From Hofstenia miamia (lineage: Eukaryota; Xenacoelomorpha; Acoela), in NCBI GenBank assembly GCA_004352715.1, contig SCFE01000075.1:545783-609782 (forward strand): 64,000 bases of DNA. Direction: 5' to 3'. Made by a program: the position numbers and the translations under genes. The notes beneath the pieces are model-generated. The model made no database searches and had not been told where the DNA came from. It worked only from the letters and a program-made list of their open reading frames with translations. This document shows, piece by piece, positions 31,965 through 44,400 of the stretch. Each line of letters opens with the position of its first letter. Positions within the stretch are counted from its first letter, which is position 1.

Positions 31965-33526
31965 CTAAAATGATTTATATTTAAAATAATAATAAAAATA
32001 AAATTGTAAATTCTGTATATGTTTAGTGTAACTTAAAGTATCAATTATTATATGCATGACTTATCATGCAGCTAATAATAAATGAACAATATTAATTTTA
32101 TCCTTGAATATAACTTAATGTTATTTAAATTGAAGAATTAATTTACTGAATTAATTTGATTTAAAATTTTTCATCAATTGCCTAGAAAGCTTTAAATTGC
32201 CTTACAATCATTAGAATTCCGATAACGTTAGATATATAGCATCTTGAATAGGAACGAGGTGATTTTAATGATTACGATTTATTACATGTATTAAAACGCA
32301 AATAAAGAATTCAAAATTATAAACTAGTCATAGGTTGAATTCTTGGTTTATGATATTTCAGACGCCACTACAATTCAAATTTATTTTTTATAACTTGTTA
32401 AATTTTACTATATTTGAATTCGTTTAAATAAGTAAGTAAATACACTAGTAGTTAAATAATAAAAGCAGAATTTTCCAGTTGCTTGAAAGCAACCAATTTG
32501 AGATGGGGTTCTTAAAATAAAAAATAAATTCTGATATCTAAAATAACATATAATTGAAAAAATTATATCTAAAACAATTATGGAAATTTCGTTCAAAACT
32601 AAAATTGTTGCAATCTACAAAATGGTTTAAAATTACTTAGAAAATACATACAATTTAAATTAAATCATAGCAGATCAACACTTCCTCATAAAAATACATC
32701 AAGAAAACCAGGCAGATGAAATATTGTAAGCATGTGACAACTGAAATGCATGTAGCAATACGGAATATTATGTAAATGTGAATGAAATTAAGCGATTTTA
32801 ACTGTATTTCAAAATTCGATTACGAAATTGTTGTGGAAATTAATGTTAAAATGTGTATCTAAATCTGAATGAGCTCTCAATCTTATGGGTAATTAAATAT
32901 AAACTTATGCATACATAATTACAATATATCTGGTTTTGCAGTTTACAAAGTCTAACAAATTAGAACTTTACGGTTCATTTCCTTTGTTACTCTCAAGTTA
33001 CTTCAATTTTTATTATCATCAACATTTGTATCGAATTTCCAATTTCTGTTTGCGAGAACATTCTAAATAATTGCAGTATAACATCAATGCGCATTTCCTA
33101 GTTCATATTTATGACTCATAACCAAAGATTCTAAACTGAGCTAGAAAGTAAATATTTAAATAGAAAAAATCAAATATTATATTTACAGCTTTACTAATTG
33201 ACATTAAAATCATAAATAAATCTTTCGAAACAGATTATATATAACATATATTTTGTAAATAACATGTTTTGTAAATCAGTTCATTTTCAATAATTGTTCA
33301 CATCATACGCTATTTGGCATCAAACGAATTTTGTTCAAACATAATTGTTTCTAAATTTTAAATAAGAATTTCTCAATTTAAATAAGTATAATAAAAATTA
33401 TTTAAGATAAGAAAATATCTGTATCTATTAATTATAATAAAACTGCATATTTCATAAATTTCATTGATAAAAACTGGGATCACTGTTAGTGAGTTTCTGT
33501 AACAGAAAATTTAGTTATTTATTTAT
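31965..33526. promoter_or_regulatory. Intergenic region between divergent PIGK and BuGZ start codons
   Basis: 1,562 AT-rich bases with no gene, bounded by the start codons of two divergently transcribed housekeeping genes; promoters of both should lie here. No CpG-rich block, TATA arrangement or transcription-factor site could be singled out by eye. Confidence 0.5.
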
Positions 33527-33567
33527 ATGGGTAGGAAAAAGAAAAAGCAAATAAAGCCTTGGTGCTG
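33527..33567 (+). CDS. ZNF207: BuGZ exon 1
   Basis: [13 protein letters not shown] plus two bases of Trp14; donor GTAGGT; intron 1 is 71 bases. Confidence 0.94.
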
Positions 33568-36500
33568 GTAGGTCGCGTTTTGATAGTAGTGCAGTAAAAT
33601 TATTAAATAATAATTATTAATTTTATTGATAAATTTAGGTATTGCGAGCGAGAATTTGATGATGAAAAAATCCTTTTGCAACATCAAAGAGCTAAGCATT
33701 TCAAGTGCTATTCATGTCATAAGAAATTATATACTGGGCCTGGGTTACAAATTCATTGCATGCAGGTTGTATTCTATTCTATTTATTAAACAGCTGTAAC
33801 AAACTAATGTTTTCTGCTGGAGGTTTTATTTATTGCACTATAGAAACCCATTGAGAATGACTAATTTCATTTAATACATAATATAATTGTTGTTAAATTC
33901 TGCGGCTCCTTGTAATTTTTCGCAGTTGTATAATAGTTGCATAGGAATTATTCGCGTGTTATTTTAAGAAGCCTGTTGTAAAGCGAATTAATGCTTAAAA
34001 AATTTATTAAAATTCAAATACAAAGTGTAAGTGTATATTAACGCAAATTGATGTTTCTATCTGTATCTTAATTTTGTTGATGGGTCAGGAGGACGACGAT
34101 TTTTGTCCTAGCTGCAATGTAAAGTTAAGAATGTGCCTTTTTCTCAAAATGGGAACACATTTCTCACAACCACAAAAACTGTATACAAATCTATTTCTAA
34201 TATCAAATGCCTGCTATATATTTGTAGTGCATGGTTCAAGATTCTAAACGACCAATTATTCCAATGATTCAAAATGGATTATTGCTCCTGAAAAGACCTC
34301 CTGCATTTAAGTAGTTAGTTCATTGTTATATACATTTAGTACTGGAAACTGTATTGATTATTACTGCACACGTTGACATCAAACTGCAAAGATGTACTCA
34401 CTGGGCGGGATAAAATCATTCCAAAAGCTTCTAGTAATCCGACTTGCTATACATGTGGAAGGGAATACTTAATCAGCGAGAGCACAGCATGCAGTTCCAC
34501 AAGATTCTGTACCTCCATTAAACTGTTTGATGAGCTGTCCAGTTGGTCGAAAGAAAGGAACCTTTCACTGAATCCAGGCAAGACTCAAGTTACACATTCC
34601 ACCTCCAAACATGAATCTGTCAATTCATTACGTTTTAATAGTATCGAAATTAATTCTGGTTCCTTGAAGATACTTAGAATGACGCTGATCCTAAATTATA
34701 ATTTAATAAGCGTGTTTATGAAAAATGTTAAGTCTGTGATGAAGTATGTTGACAGTCTATCTCTTATTTCCGGACGCAACTTTGGTGCTATATGCACTGT
34801 CGGTCTGGCATTCATCACTCAAATTAAAACCACACAGAATATTGCGGCAGGTCCAGGGAAAATGTAATGTCAAGATATATATGTATTAAGCGGCAAACTC
34901 GACATATTTTATCTTTCAGACCAAATCCAAAAGTCTTCAGATAAGACGATCGGATTTTCATGAATTCAGAAAAGCAAATCCTAGAAAGTCTAAATTTGAA
35001 TTTGATTATGAAGCTTATGAATACTTCCCTTCCAATATTCTGTTTTACCTGACTCAGGCTCTTACTGGTCACAACTCCCTTAACAGCTTCCTGGCGAAAT
35101 TTACTGAAAAACCTGCCATCTGCTCGTATAATAGATGCTGCGAAAGAGAAGACATCGCTCATATCATGTTTTCGCTGTAGTCACCTTCGAAAAAGAAATG
35201 GCATCCCATTTGAATCACTTACAAATATCATCAATAGCAAGAAATGCTTTTTGCAAATTCTAAACTTCTTAAAGAAAACTAAACTCAATCATTCTAACCC
35301 ATGATCTTGTTACCTAATCTCTACATCGTCACACCCGTAACTTTTATATCTGCACGATCAAACTGCTTCTCTTGTAGTATTATTTTCCGATAATATCGAT
35401 CTGGTTATCCTACTATTTCCTTTATTTGTTTTCTCGTGCTATTTATAGTCTAAACGAATAAATAATTTGTATTCAAAGTTTTTTAGAATCCTTTTTTTCA
35501 ATTTCACTATCACTGTAATTATTACATTTTTAGCCCATTAAATTCTACTATACAATAAAGAAAGTAACCAATTGTTTATTGCAGCGGGTTTGAATTTCAT
35601 TATTTTGACCCAAATCACTCTGCTTTATGCTATAATTCAATTTTATAACAAAGGAACCAGTGCCTTCAGTCCATTTAAAGACTTAGTATGATTAAAATTG
35701 AATAATAAATGTTTTGCTTTATTACAATGTTAGTATGTTTTAAATATCCCACGGAAATCAGTCATAGGAATATCGATATGGCGAATAATGAACAAATAGT
35801 TTTATAGCCATGTGTACTGTGCGGAACCTTTCTCCATCTTCTAGGGATTTTAATTTCTTAATCATATTTATCACTTTCGACTGTTTCTAAAAGAAAAATG
35901 ACAAATCACATTATTAACTATTTCGCAAATCCCCGTTGTCTTTTTTCAACGTTCTCGCATTTGACCTTTTGGGAAATGTGCACCTCATTCTAATTGTGCA
36001 CCGAATATTTTTTAGAATCTCCCCAGCTTATCCTCGAATGAAAACGATAGACCTTGTACGTCTTCAAACTTAAGTTTTTCAATGCACAATGAACTGCTTT
36101 TGTTATTACGTTTTAACTTTTTGGTTGCTAACAGAACACTGCAATTTTAATTTTGTCGATGGTATTTTGAAAACATTCCGTGTTGTGCGCCCTGGTTATT
36201 TTGGATACATAGTGCCCAACCGATGTTCGGTGGTTTAGCAGATGTAAATGTAATTAGCGGATTTCACCAATTTCAATATGGAATTAAGAGCAGTTCGTTT
36301 TTGCATTTGTGACTTAATTTTCATATTCCAAAATCTTAATTTTCAATTAAATAATTATCAAATAATTTTGAAAATCGGCTTGACAAATCAAATTAGTTCC
36401 AGTAAATGTTTTCTCAACAATTACATTGCTGAATTCGATCGCAAAATTTGTTTTCTCAAATCACAAATGCTTTACTGGAAACCGGGCTTAACTTCCTGTA

Positions 36501-38148
36501 ACTATTGAAACGTCCCAATTGGAATAAAAGCTTTCGCATGTACAATATGAATGTCTTCGAAAATCATATCAAGTGTTAAAATATAGAATCATACGATGCC
36601 TTAATTACTTTGATTCAAAAGCAATTGTACCATAATTAATTGGTAGGCTAAATGTCTTATTGATTAAAGTCTATTTCCTATTATTCTTAGGTCCATAAAG
36701 AATCTATAAATGCTGTTCCCAATTCCAATCCTGGAAGGGAAAATATTGAATTGGAGATATATGGAATGGAAGGAATTCCTCAGAAAGATATGGATGCAAG
36801 AAAATTACTTAAATTAGGAGAAGAAAGCGCAAGCGCTGCGCCGACTCCATCAACTACACAGACACCACTTCCTGGTGTTTTACCAGGTGTTGTAATGCCA
36901 AGTATTGTTCCAATGGTAATGCGACCTGCTCTTCCTGGGTAAGTTTAATTATTGTTAAAATTCTATCTTTTACGCATATTGGTTTAGGCTTTTACCTAAT
37001 ATGTAAGTCATTTACTATCGTTGTTTTTAAGTTACTTCGTCTGTAATATTGGTTTTAAAATATAGATTTTTATATGGTTTATTTTAAATATTAGAATTTA
37101 TGTTTTAGGGTTGTTGCAACACCTTTTATTCGTCCGTTGATAACCCCTTCTCCTTTCGTTGTCCCGCCTGTTAGTCTTGCAGCTGCAAATTTACTTGCAA
37201 ATCAAAGAATGGCCGCTGTTGCTGCCATGTCAGCAGCAGTCACAACTACTACTTCTTCGCCCGTCGAATCTCCAGCGGTACCTGAAACTATTACAACTAC
37301 CACTGTTGCAGCATCAGTGCCACCTCCGCTTTTCCCTTCAGCTGCACAAGTATTATTTAATTTCGTGCTACTCGCTTTACAATTTTTACGAAATTCAATT
37401 CTCAGTACATTTTTGTATCATTTGTTAAGACTATTCAAACCAGGCGCGGATTTAGGTGAACAAATCTAAGTCCTCCCAATCAGGAAACAATCCTATGCAC
37501 TAATATTCCTAAGCTGTCACCGATAGGTGCAGAAGTGAATTTTTGAGAAAAAGGAACGAAACAATAAATAGATTTATAATATATTGTTTCCATGTCATAC
37601 TTATAACATGTATCATTTTAGGTATCAACAGTAACAAGTCCTTCTTCCGAAAAACCAGTTGAGAAGCCTGCTCCTGCTGTTGCTCCACCTCAACCACAAG
37701 CTGCTCCGACTACTAAATTAGCCCCTGGACAACTGCCTCCGGGGACAAAATTAATGCATCCTGAAGAAGATGTTTCACTCGTGAGCACTTTGAGCGGGCA
37801 GCTTGCAATATTAATAGATATTTTAGGAAGAAATTTTGATGAGAAATCCTTGTTTTCAACCTCGAGCAGCGGTGCCTACTCCTATGACGAGACCGCCCAT
37901 TCCGCCTATGATAGCACTCAATCCTCGGAGTAAATGTTTTTTCATTACCGTTTTGCAATTCAGGATTATATTTTTTATTGTAAATTTTTGTTTTCAATTT
38001 AGGCGTGCTATCAGTAAATCCTGCGTTGGGTAATTGGCCTTTGCCCGGATCGCCACTACCAACACCCGGTCAGCCGTTAACTACTGTCATTCGTCCAATG
38101 CAGCCACCACCACGGCCAACATTTGCTCAAGGACCCATTAAATACTAG
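33527..38148 (+). CDS. ZNF207: BuGZ/ZNF207 orthologue (Bub3-interacting GLEBS zinc-finger protein)
   Basis: Spindle-assembly and kinetochore protein; in animals it stabilises Bub3 through a GLEBS motif and binds microtubules. Coding exons: 33527-33567, 33639-33765, 36691-36938, 37109-37349, 37622-37780, 37827-37929, 38003-38148. All are GT-AG and in phase: 1,065 bases, 354 residues. [20 protein letters not shown] opens the first C2H2 finger (C13, C16, H29, H34); the second follows (C37, C40, H53, H58). Then come the near-invariant [20 protein letters not shown], a long low-complexity P/A/T/V-rich region with PLFPSAAQ, and the GLEBS core [14 protein letters not shown] at 261-274 with its paired Glu, split by an intron. 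A proline-rich tail follows. Shorter than the human protein (about 478). The start follows the family's N-terminus exactly. Intron 5 is only 46 bases. Divergent from PIGK. Confidence 0.96.
33639..33765 (+). CDS. ZNF207: BuGZ exon 2 (zinc fingers)
   Basis: Acceptor [28 protein letters not shown], then [20 protein letters not shown]; donor GTTGTA. Holds most ligands of both C2H2 fingers. Confidence 0.96.
33766..36690 (+). other. BuGZ intron 2
   Basis: 2,925 bases. Contains a LINE fragment at 34370-35320; the rest (33766-34369, 35321-36690) is AT-rich with nothing recognised. Confidence 0.9.
34370..35320 (+). pseudogene. LINE RT/C-terminal fragment in BuGZ intron 2
   Basis: Frame 34373-34867 contains [20 protein letters not shown] then TQV, the 'l..W....l.LN..Kt' block after the LINE active site. 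Further on, the plus strand reads [15 protein letters not shown], resembling the terminal cysteine block of such ORFs, in a different frame. Frameshifts throughout. Confidence 0.7.
36691..36938 (+). CDS. ZNF207: BuGZ exon 3
   Basis: Acceptor [30 protein letters not shown], then [17 protein letters not shown]; donor GTAAGT, phase 2. VH supplies the last ligand of finger two. Confidence 0.96.
37109..37349 (+). CDS. ZNF207: BuGZ exon 4
   Basis: Acceptor [28 protein letters not shown], an Ala/Thr-rich stretch and [10 protein letters not shown]; donor GTATTA after CAA. Confidence 0.94.
37622..37780 (+). CDS. ZNF207: BuGZ exon 5 (first half of GLEBS)
   Basis: Acceptor [28 protein letters not shown], then [15 protein letters not shown]; donor GTGAGC, phase 0. 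Confidence 0.95.
37827..37929 (+). CDS. ZNF207: BuGZ exon 6 (second half of GLEBS)
   Basis: Follows a 46-base intron; acceptor [29 protein letters not shown], then [14 protein letters not shown]; donor GTAAAT. EE are the conserved Bub3-binding glutamates. Confidence 0.92.
38003..38148 (+). CDS. ZNF207: BuGZ exon 7 (C-terminus)
   Basis: Acceptor [29 protein letters not shown], then [20 protein letters not shown] and TAG. Possible poly(A) signals ATTAAA near 38248 and AATAAA near 38471. Confidence 0.93.
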
Positions 38149-38530
38149 TTATGGGAAAAGTACGTTTCCTTTGTACATAATCAATGATTTATAAAATTGT
38201 AACTTCTTTTGTATGATGAATTTCAAAAAAAGTCGGCTATTTTTGCATTAAACATGTAGAGAAATTTGTGGTGATAGTTACAGATTCAAAAACTGCTGGC
38301 GTTTGAACATCGTTTTGTAAATTTTGAAAATGAAAATTCATGTTTTGCTGCAAAAACGGTTTGGACCTTCAAAGTAGTAATGAAACGCCCTAAAGCGAAT
38401 CGTGGTACTCCAAATTTGGTATTTTTCTACGATGAAGGGTTTGGCTACGTTTGCTAGATTTTATAAAACTAATAAAATTAACGTTTTATAAGTAATAGCA
38501 CCTTGAACATATATGTCATTAATTCAATCT
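38149..38530. other. BuGZ 3' flank
   Basis: Probable 3' UTR and flank; no other feature seen. Confidence 0.5.
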
Positions 38531-38533
38531 TTA

Positions 38534-38760
38534 AGTAGCGTGCACACTTACAACTTTGCGCGCAACCTATCTTGATTTAATGAGGCGCACAAGAAAAGTT
38601 GTAAGTGTGTACGCGATTCCAACTTTGCGCGCAACCTAATTTCAGAAGTTAAATTGGTTCTACTTTTGCGCGCAACCTTTCATGATTTAATGAGGCGCAC
38701 AAGAAAAGTTGTAAGTGTGTACGCGATTCCAACTTTGTTGTGAACTTTTAACTCAATAAT
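38534..38760. repeat. 110-bp tandem repeat in transposon terminus
   Basis: A unit with TTTGCGCGCAACCT, GATTTAATGAGGCGCACAAG and AAAGTTGTAAGTGTGTACGC occurs at about 38555-38626 and again at 38665-38736. The last 47 bases of the two units are identical. Each unit also contains CACTTACAACTTT-like sequence and its inverse. Probably subterminal repeats of the Harbinger remnant that follows. Confidence 0.8.
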
Positions 38761-38978
38761 CTATTTCTGAGATGTGCACAATTTAAATTTTGTAACAAAC
38801 TACTTTTCTTTAATAAAAATATAATTACAAATGAAGAAAATTATTGTAATTAATTAACAGATGATATAATTATTATATTATAATAACAATTTTAAAATTA
38901 GTGTTATTAATTTTTTTAAAATATTTTTTACTTTTGCATCCCATAATCTTTCTGTGTTTCAATAATTGTAATATTCAT

Positions 38979-39173
38979 TTATTCTTGTATGCAGGGTTTG
39001 GCGCATTCGCACAACGTACCCTCTCTAAGGCAGCTTTGTTGCTTTTGCAAGTAACTTCCCAAACAATTAAAAAGGAAATCGAAATGATCAGTAGTCATTC
39101 TATAAAAATTCGCAAAACATGTTTTATCTGATAAATGCAGTTCACTTTTCAATGAACTTGTCACATCATACAT
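38979..39173 (-). pseudogene. PIF/Harbinger transposase N-terminal fragment
   Basis: HLSDKTCFANFYRMTTDHFD then FLFNCLGSYLQKQQSCLRE fits the 'd...F.n.fRM....F..Ll..l...i.k....R' start of Harbinger transposases. It decays after LRE. With the repeat at 38534-38760 it forms an eroded element of at least 640 bases; the far terminus was not found. Confidence 0.65.
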
Positions 39174-39179
39174 GTATAT

Positions 39180-40249
39180 TTTTAAGTTAAGTTAATTGCT
39201 AAGTTAAGGTTCAGCTAATCCCGTCGCACACTGCCATTAAGGTAACTTTAACTTAAGCCTTAACGGAAGTCTACTTTAAACAATTCAAAGGCTCAACTGA
39301 TCCCTCGAACATTATTGCTTGTGAGCAACGAATTAATCTTCAATAGCTTTGTTTGCATCATGCATATGTACAAATAAGATATATACATATTTACAAAAAT
39401 GTACTAAGAACTTAGATATACATATACTACAAACTATCTACAATAATTAAATTAAAATTCACACAGATATTTACAATTAAAATGGATTAAAAAAAAAGAA
39501 GTTTCGCTACAGTCTTAACATTTTAAGTATTCCGTTAATTATTTTGTGTTTTAACAGTTTTTTAAATTCATTTATATTGCTTTTTATTAAAAAAAAATTT
39601 TATTTCCCCTGAGTTTCATTTGAAAGATTTTGCGCGCACATTTTGGGTTTGAGCGAAATGACTGCATTTAAACTCTTAACTCGCAAACTAATTGATTTAT
39701 AATTGTTTGCTTTAAGTAGTTGCTCTAACTAAAATTGTTTGCTGTAATTTTTTAGTTTTAAATTTTTTTTTCGATCGCAGTAAAATCTCTTTTAGAAAAG
39801 AAACACACTTTCACATTTTTATCGATACAAATGGGGAAAATTTTTTTCAAAACCAACCCCAATTTAGTACTTTAGAGTTTTAAATACAGAGTGCGCGAAA
39901 AACGAGTAAAATTTTTGGTAAACCTTTTAAGAGAGTAATGCAGGTGTCGTTATTCATGAAAGACAAACAAAAATTTAAATATATAAATATCCGTTTTTTA
40001 AAAATTGTTGTTTTACTCGTAGTTGTCCAACAACTAATATATTATTGGTTCATATAATTTGTCTTTTACAATCTTACCTATCTTTTTGCCCGCATCATAC
40101 TGTCATGGTATGTTTTAATTATAGCAGCAATTTTATGAAAATAACAATAGTATGTTTGCGGAATGTGAACATTTTACTATTGTATCTTCCAGTGATTTCT
40201 ACTTTATGAAGATTTGAAATTTGGTTTTTTTAATCTATTACAGTAAGGG
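39180..40249. other. Non-coding, no recognised feature
   Basis: AT-rich. Around 39180-39285 TTAAGTTAAG words flank CCGTCGCACACTGCC, possibly another transposon end. Confidence 0.4.
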
Positions 40250-40390
40250 TTGTGAACGTCTTAAATAAATCGCTCCGAAGCCCTAGTAAAATATTCAAAA
40301 AATGTGTTAACCGAATTGATAAGAATATTATGAAATTCCTTGGATTAATTTTATATACAGGTCTGTTAAAGTTGTGTAGTATCCTTTTAA
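40250..40390 (+). pseudogene. piggyBac-like transposase fragment
   Basis: NRIDKNIMKFLGLILYTGLL then KLCSI resembles the 'e...FlGL.i.mGl.klp' block of the DDE_Tnp_1_7 (piggyBac) domain. The continuation runs into a TA microsatellite and gap, so neither the catalytic Asp residues nor the ends can be checked. Confidence 0.55.
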
Positions 40391-40419
40391 ATTAAAATAT
40401 TTTTATATATATATATATA

Positions 40420-41397
40420 NNNNNNNNNNNNNNNNNNNNNNNNNNNNNNNNNNNNNNNNNNNNNNNNNNNNNNNNNNNNNNNNNNNNNNNNNNNNNNNNN
40501 NNNNNNNNNNNNNNNNNNNNNNNNNNNNNNNNNNNNNNNNNNNNNNNNNNNNNNNNNNNNNNNNNNNNNNNNNNNNNNNNNNNNNNNNNNNNNNNNNNNN
40601 NNNNNNNNNNNNNNNNNNNNNNNNNNNNNNNNNNNNNNNNNNNNNNNNNNNNNNNNNNNNNNNNNNNNNNNNNNNNNNNNNNNNNNNNNNNNNNNNNNNN
40701 NNNNNNNNNNNNNNNNNNNNNNNNNNNNNNNNNNNNNNNNNNNNNNNNNNNNNNNNNNNNNNNNNNNNNNNNNNNNNNNNNNNNNNNNNNNNNNNNNNNN
40801 NNNNNNNNNNNNNNNNNNNNNNNNNNNNNNNNNNNNNNNNNNNNNNNNNNNNNNNNNNNNNNNNNNNNNNNNNNNNNNNNNNNNNNNNNNNNNNNNNNNN
40901 NNNNNNNNNNNNNNNNNNNNNNNNNNNNNNNNNNNNNNNNNNNNNNNNNNNNNNNNNNNNNNNNNNNNNNNNNNNNNNNNNNNNNNNNNNNNNNNNNNNN
41001 NNNNNNNNNNNNNNNNNNNNNNNNNNNNNNNNNNNNNNNNNNNNNNNNNNNNNNNNNNNNNNNNNNNNNNNNNNNNNNNNNNNNNNNNNNNNNNNNNNNN
41101 NNNNNNNNNNNNNNNNNNNNNNNNNNNNNNNNNNNNNNNNNNNNNNNNNNNNNNNNNNNNNNNNNNNNNNNNNNNNNNNNNNNNNNNNNNNNNNNNNNNN
41201 NNNNNNNNNNNNNNNNNNNNNNNNNNNNNNNNNNNNNNNNNNNNNNNNNNNNNNNNNNNNNNNNNNNNNNNNNNNNNNNNNNNNNNNNNNNNNNNNNNNN
41301 NNNNNNNNNNNNNNNNNNNNNNNNNNNNNNNNNNNNNNNNNNNNNNNNNNNNNNNNNNNNNNNNNNNNNNNNNNNNNNNNNNNNNNNNNNNNNNNNN
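40420..41397. other. Assembly gap within TA microsatellite
   Basis: 978 N bounded on both sides by TA repeats (40402-40419 and 41398-41410); the assembly probably broke on the repeat. Confidence 0.97.
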
Positions 41398-41410
41398 ATA
41401 TATATATATA

Positions 41411-44400
41411 TTCGTTTATTATGAAATTTAGGTTTTTAACTATATATTATTGTTCAATTATTGAACAAACAATTTCACAATCATATGGATATACTTGTTT
41501 GTCACTTGTTAAAACTGATGCTTGACATTCGGTTTCCACAATCATATATTTTTCATCTGACCTCTTTCGAAAGAAATGCAACAATAGAACCGAGATGAAA
41601 ACATTCTTTATTTTAAATTTCAACCGTTGCAATCCAAGAGACAATCATACTCATTCTGAACGATGTATTGCAGAAAAACTGTGGGATACCTTTGCCCCAT
41701 TCGCTGTGAATTTTTTGGTCTATAGAAAAGTTCCTTATATGCAATAAGGAAATATCTTCAATTGTGACATTTCACCTTTAAAATGTGTAATGTATATTTT
41801 GTAGGAAATATAATGATTTGTTTTTTGCTGTCATTCCTCGGGCTCTATCAATATCTTTTGATAATTAGCACACGCTTTGTTGTTCTTTAAAGCCAAATGA
41901 TTTTTTACAATAAAATATCAATTATACATGTGCATGAATTCTGAAGTTAATAGGCTGATTTTGTAGGTTTTTCATACAGTTATTGAATGTGTTTTTACAT
42001 TGTCAATTCTTTGTAGTGCAAGATACTAAAATCATGCTATTTTAGAATTCCATTGTTATACCATTCGTAAGTTTTATTACAATTTCAACTTTTAATACAT
42101 TTTTAATTTAATCCTAAATTTATTTTTTCAGTAAGAGCAGGCTTTATATGCTTTCAAATATTTAATATATTTTCTGCACAAATTTTAAAATTGATTTAAA
42201 TATTGTTTTTTAAAGACGAAGTTGCTATCACATTATTGCAAGCTGTAATCAATTTTTATTCTTACAAATAATTTTGTTCTTGTCGTTTTGTTAGACATCA
42301 ATGTAATCACTTCCAGAATTAAAGGATATATTGAATAGAACTTAATGTTTATAACATACAAAACAAATCCGCATAGAATTTTCGCCATAACTAACAGAAT
42401 ACAACACGATTTTATAATGTCTGAATTCCTCAAAATTGAATTTCTAACAATTGGAAATCGTTGAAAGAAATTTGCTTTCATATATTTATTTTTCATAAGA
42501 ATAGATTATAGGAGTTTAATGGAATAGAAACTCTAGGTTTGGTTTGCGAGTTTTCACCAAACATTACACAATTAGTAAACGCAGTTTGCCCTAGATAATG
42601 TGTTTTGAGAATTATCATTTAACTTGGCTAAAACTGACAATTGAGGCTTTGCTTTGAACTCTTTATGGAAATATTGTCCAGCTTTTTCTAAAAGTTATTT
42701 ATCTGCAATGCTTTAAAGTCGATAACACTAACTCTTCGGAATTTCTTTATTTGATAATGTTAATTTTGTTACGCTGACAGCAATGGAATTAGAAATAATT
42801 TTTTTATTCGCATGGTGCATGCAGTTTTCTCCTAGAGTTTTACGATTATTTCTTTAGGCTTGTTTTACTGGCGGTGTCAACTTTGAAGGGCCCAAATTGC
42901 GATCAAACTCATTGTTCAGGTTTGATTCGTTTCCATGTAGAATGCAATTCCATTCTATGTGGATGGGCTTTTCACAGTGCCCTAATAGACACTGTTGGAC
43001 CATGTCCCCAACTACAGTTGGCGAAAAGCTTACTAATCATCGTGCTTGATTTAAACACTCCTATTAAAATTGTGACACTCACGTGATTCCATAGAAAAGG
43101 TTTTTAGTTTTGAGTTATTGACTGGTGTGTTGAAATTTCAAACGTAAATATTGTGCTTTGTGTTATACCAAGTTGCGCAGAAATAGGATATTAGGTTTAG
43201 TCGTGATAAAATAGTCACACATTAGTTGACACATGATTTATTTTATGTAAGTAATTTCTATGCAATTAGTGTTTAATTGTAAAGCTTTTGGTAGCGTTAC
43301 TATTTAGATGGGCATTTTTGTTTTAAAGAAAAAATCAACATTCCTTCCCATGAACAATTCTAATTGCTCAGGCTTTCACCTGTTAATTTATTGAGCACAT
43401 TTAATTTTGTCAATAGATTGAAATTGATTTTAACAAGTAATTTCAAATATAATATACAACATTATAAAATCTTTAAAATGTCAATTTTTACTACGTATTC
43501 TCGTCGTTTTCCGTTTTAGGCCCTCATATATTTAAAATACACATTTTTCAAATACGATTCACAACTCAAAGAAAAAATGTTTTGTATTTTTCGAAATTTT
43601 GACCTCCATAGAATTATTTCTCAATATTACATATTTTACATGTACTTCATTATAATCGTTTTTGAATTTGACCGTTTAACTATTGAAATCGTGTTTAATG
43701 ATTTTTCAAAATTATAATTAATGGTTTTTTCAATTTAACTTAATTGATGGTAATGAGCTGTTTTTGATAGTTATTTAACTTTTTGGCTAATAGTTTTTAT
43801 ATATATATTTGCATTTTTTTAACTATCAAATTTCACTGGTTTGCAGAAAATTTTCACACGAATGAGTTGTAATAACACCAATTACCTATTATGGAATGTA
43901 TATCTACAGGGTAGAATTTAAAACTGTTGTATTATTTAAATTTAATTTGCAAAGAGCATGACTGGCATCCTTCGTGGATTTTGGTTTCTGTCATTTTTTG
44001 CTTTTGAGTGCGAGTTATAAATGGATCACGTGAAAGTGTGTTTTTACAATTCGTTTTATATTAAGGTTTATATATTTAATTATGAATTTGATGTATATCC
44101 ACCTTTTAAGCATGCTATATATTTATTTCTTGGACTTTCACTTTACAAATTGACTAAATTTAGGTTTTCAACCTTTTTGTATCGAAAATGTAATGTGCTA
44201 TTTATTAAATTATAGTAATAGCTTTCATGCCTTGAAGAGTTTATTGACGATTTGGAATGTGTGCGTGTGTGTGTATGGTGCCTTTGCTAAGTCCTTATTT
44301 CATGATACAAATTGTGATTCAATATCGCAATCTTTAATTCTTGCAGTTTACGTCGAAACGAAATTATGATTTCAAGTGAGATTTTTTTACTTCCTGTAAT

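Noticed and set aside
41447-41644. Minus-strand ORF with hydrophobic stretch and acidic tail
   Set aside because: Looks a little like a membrane-protein exon, but no family was recognised and splice signals are ambiguous.
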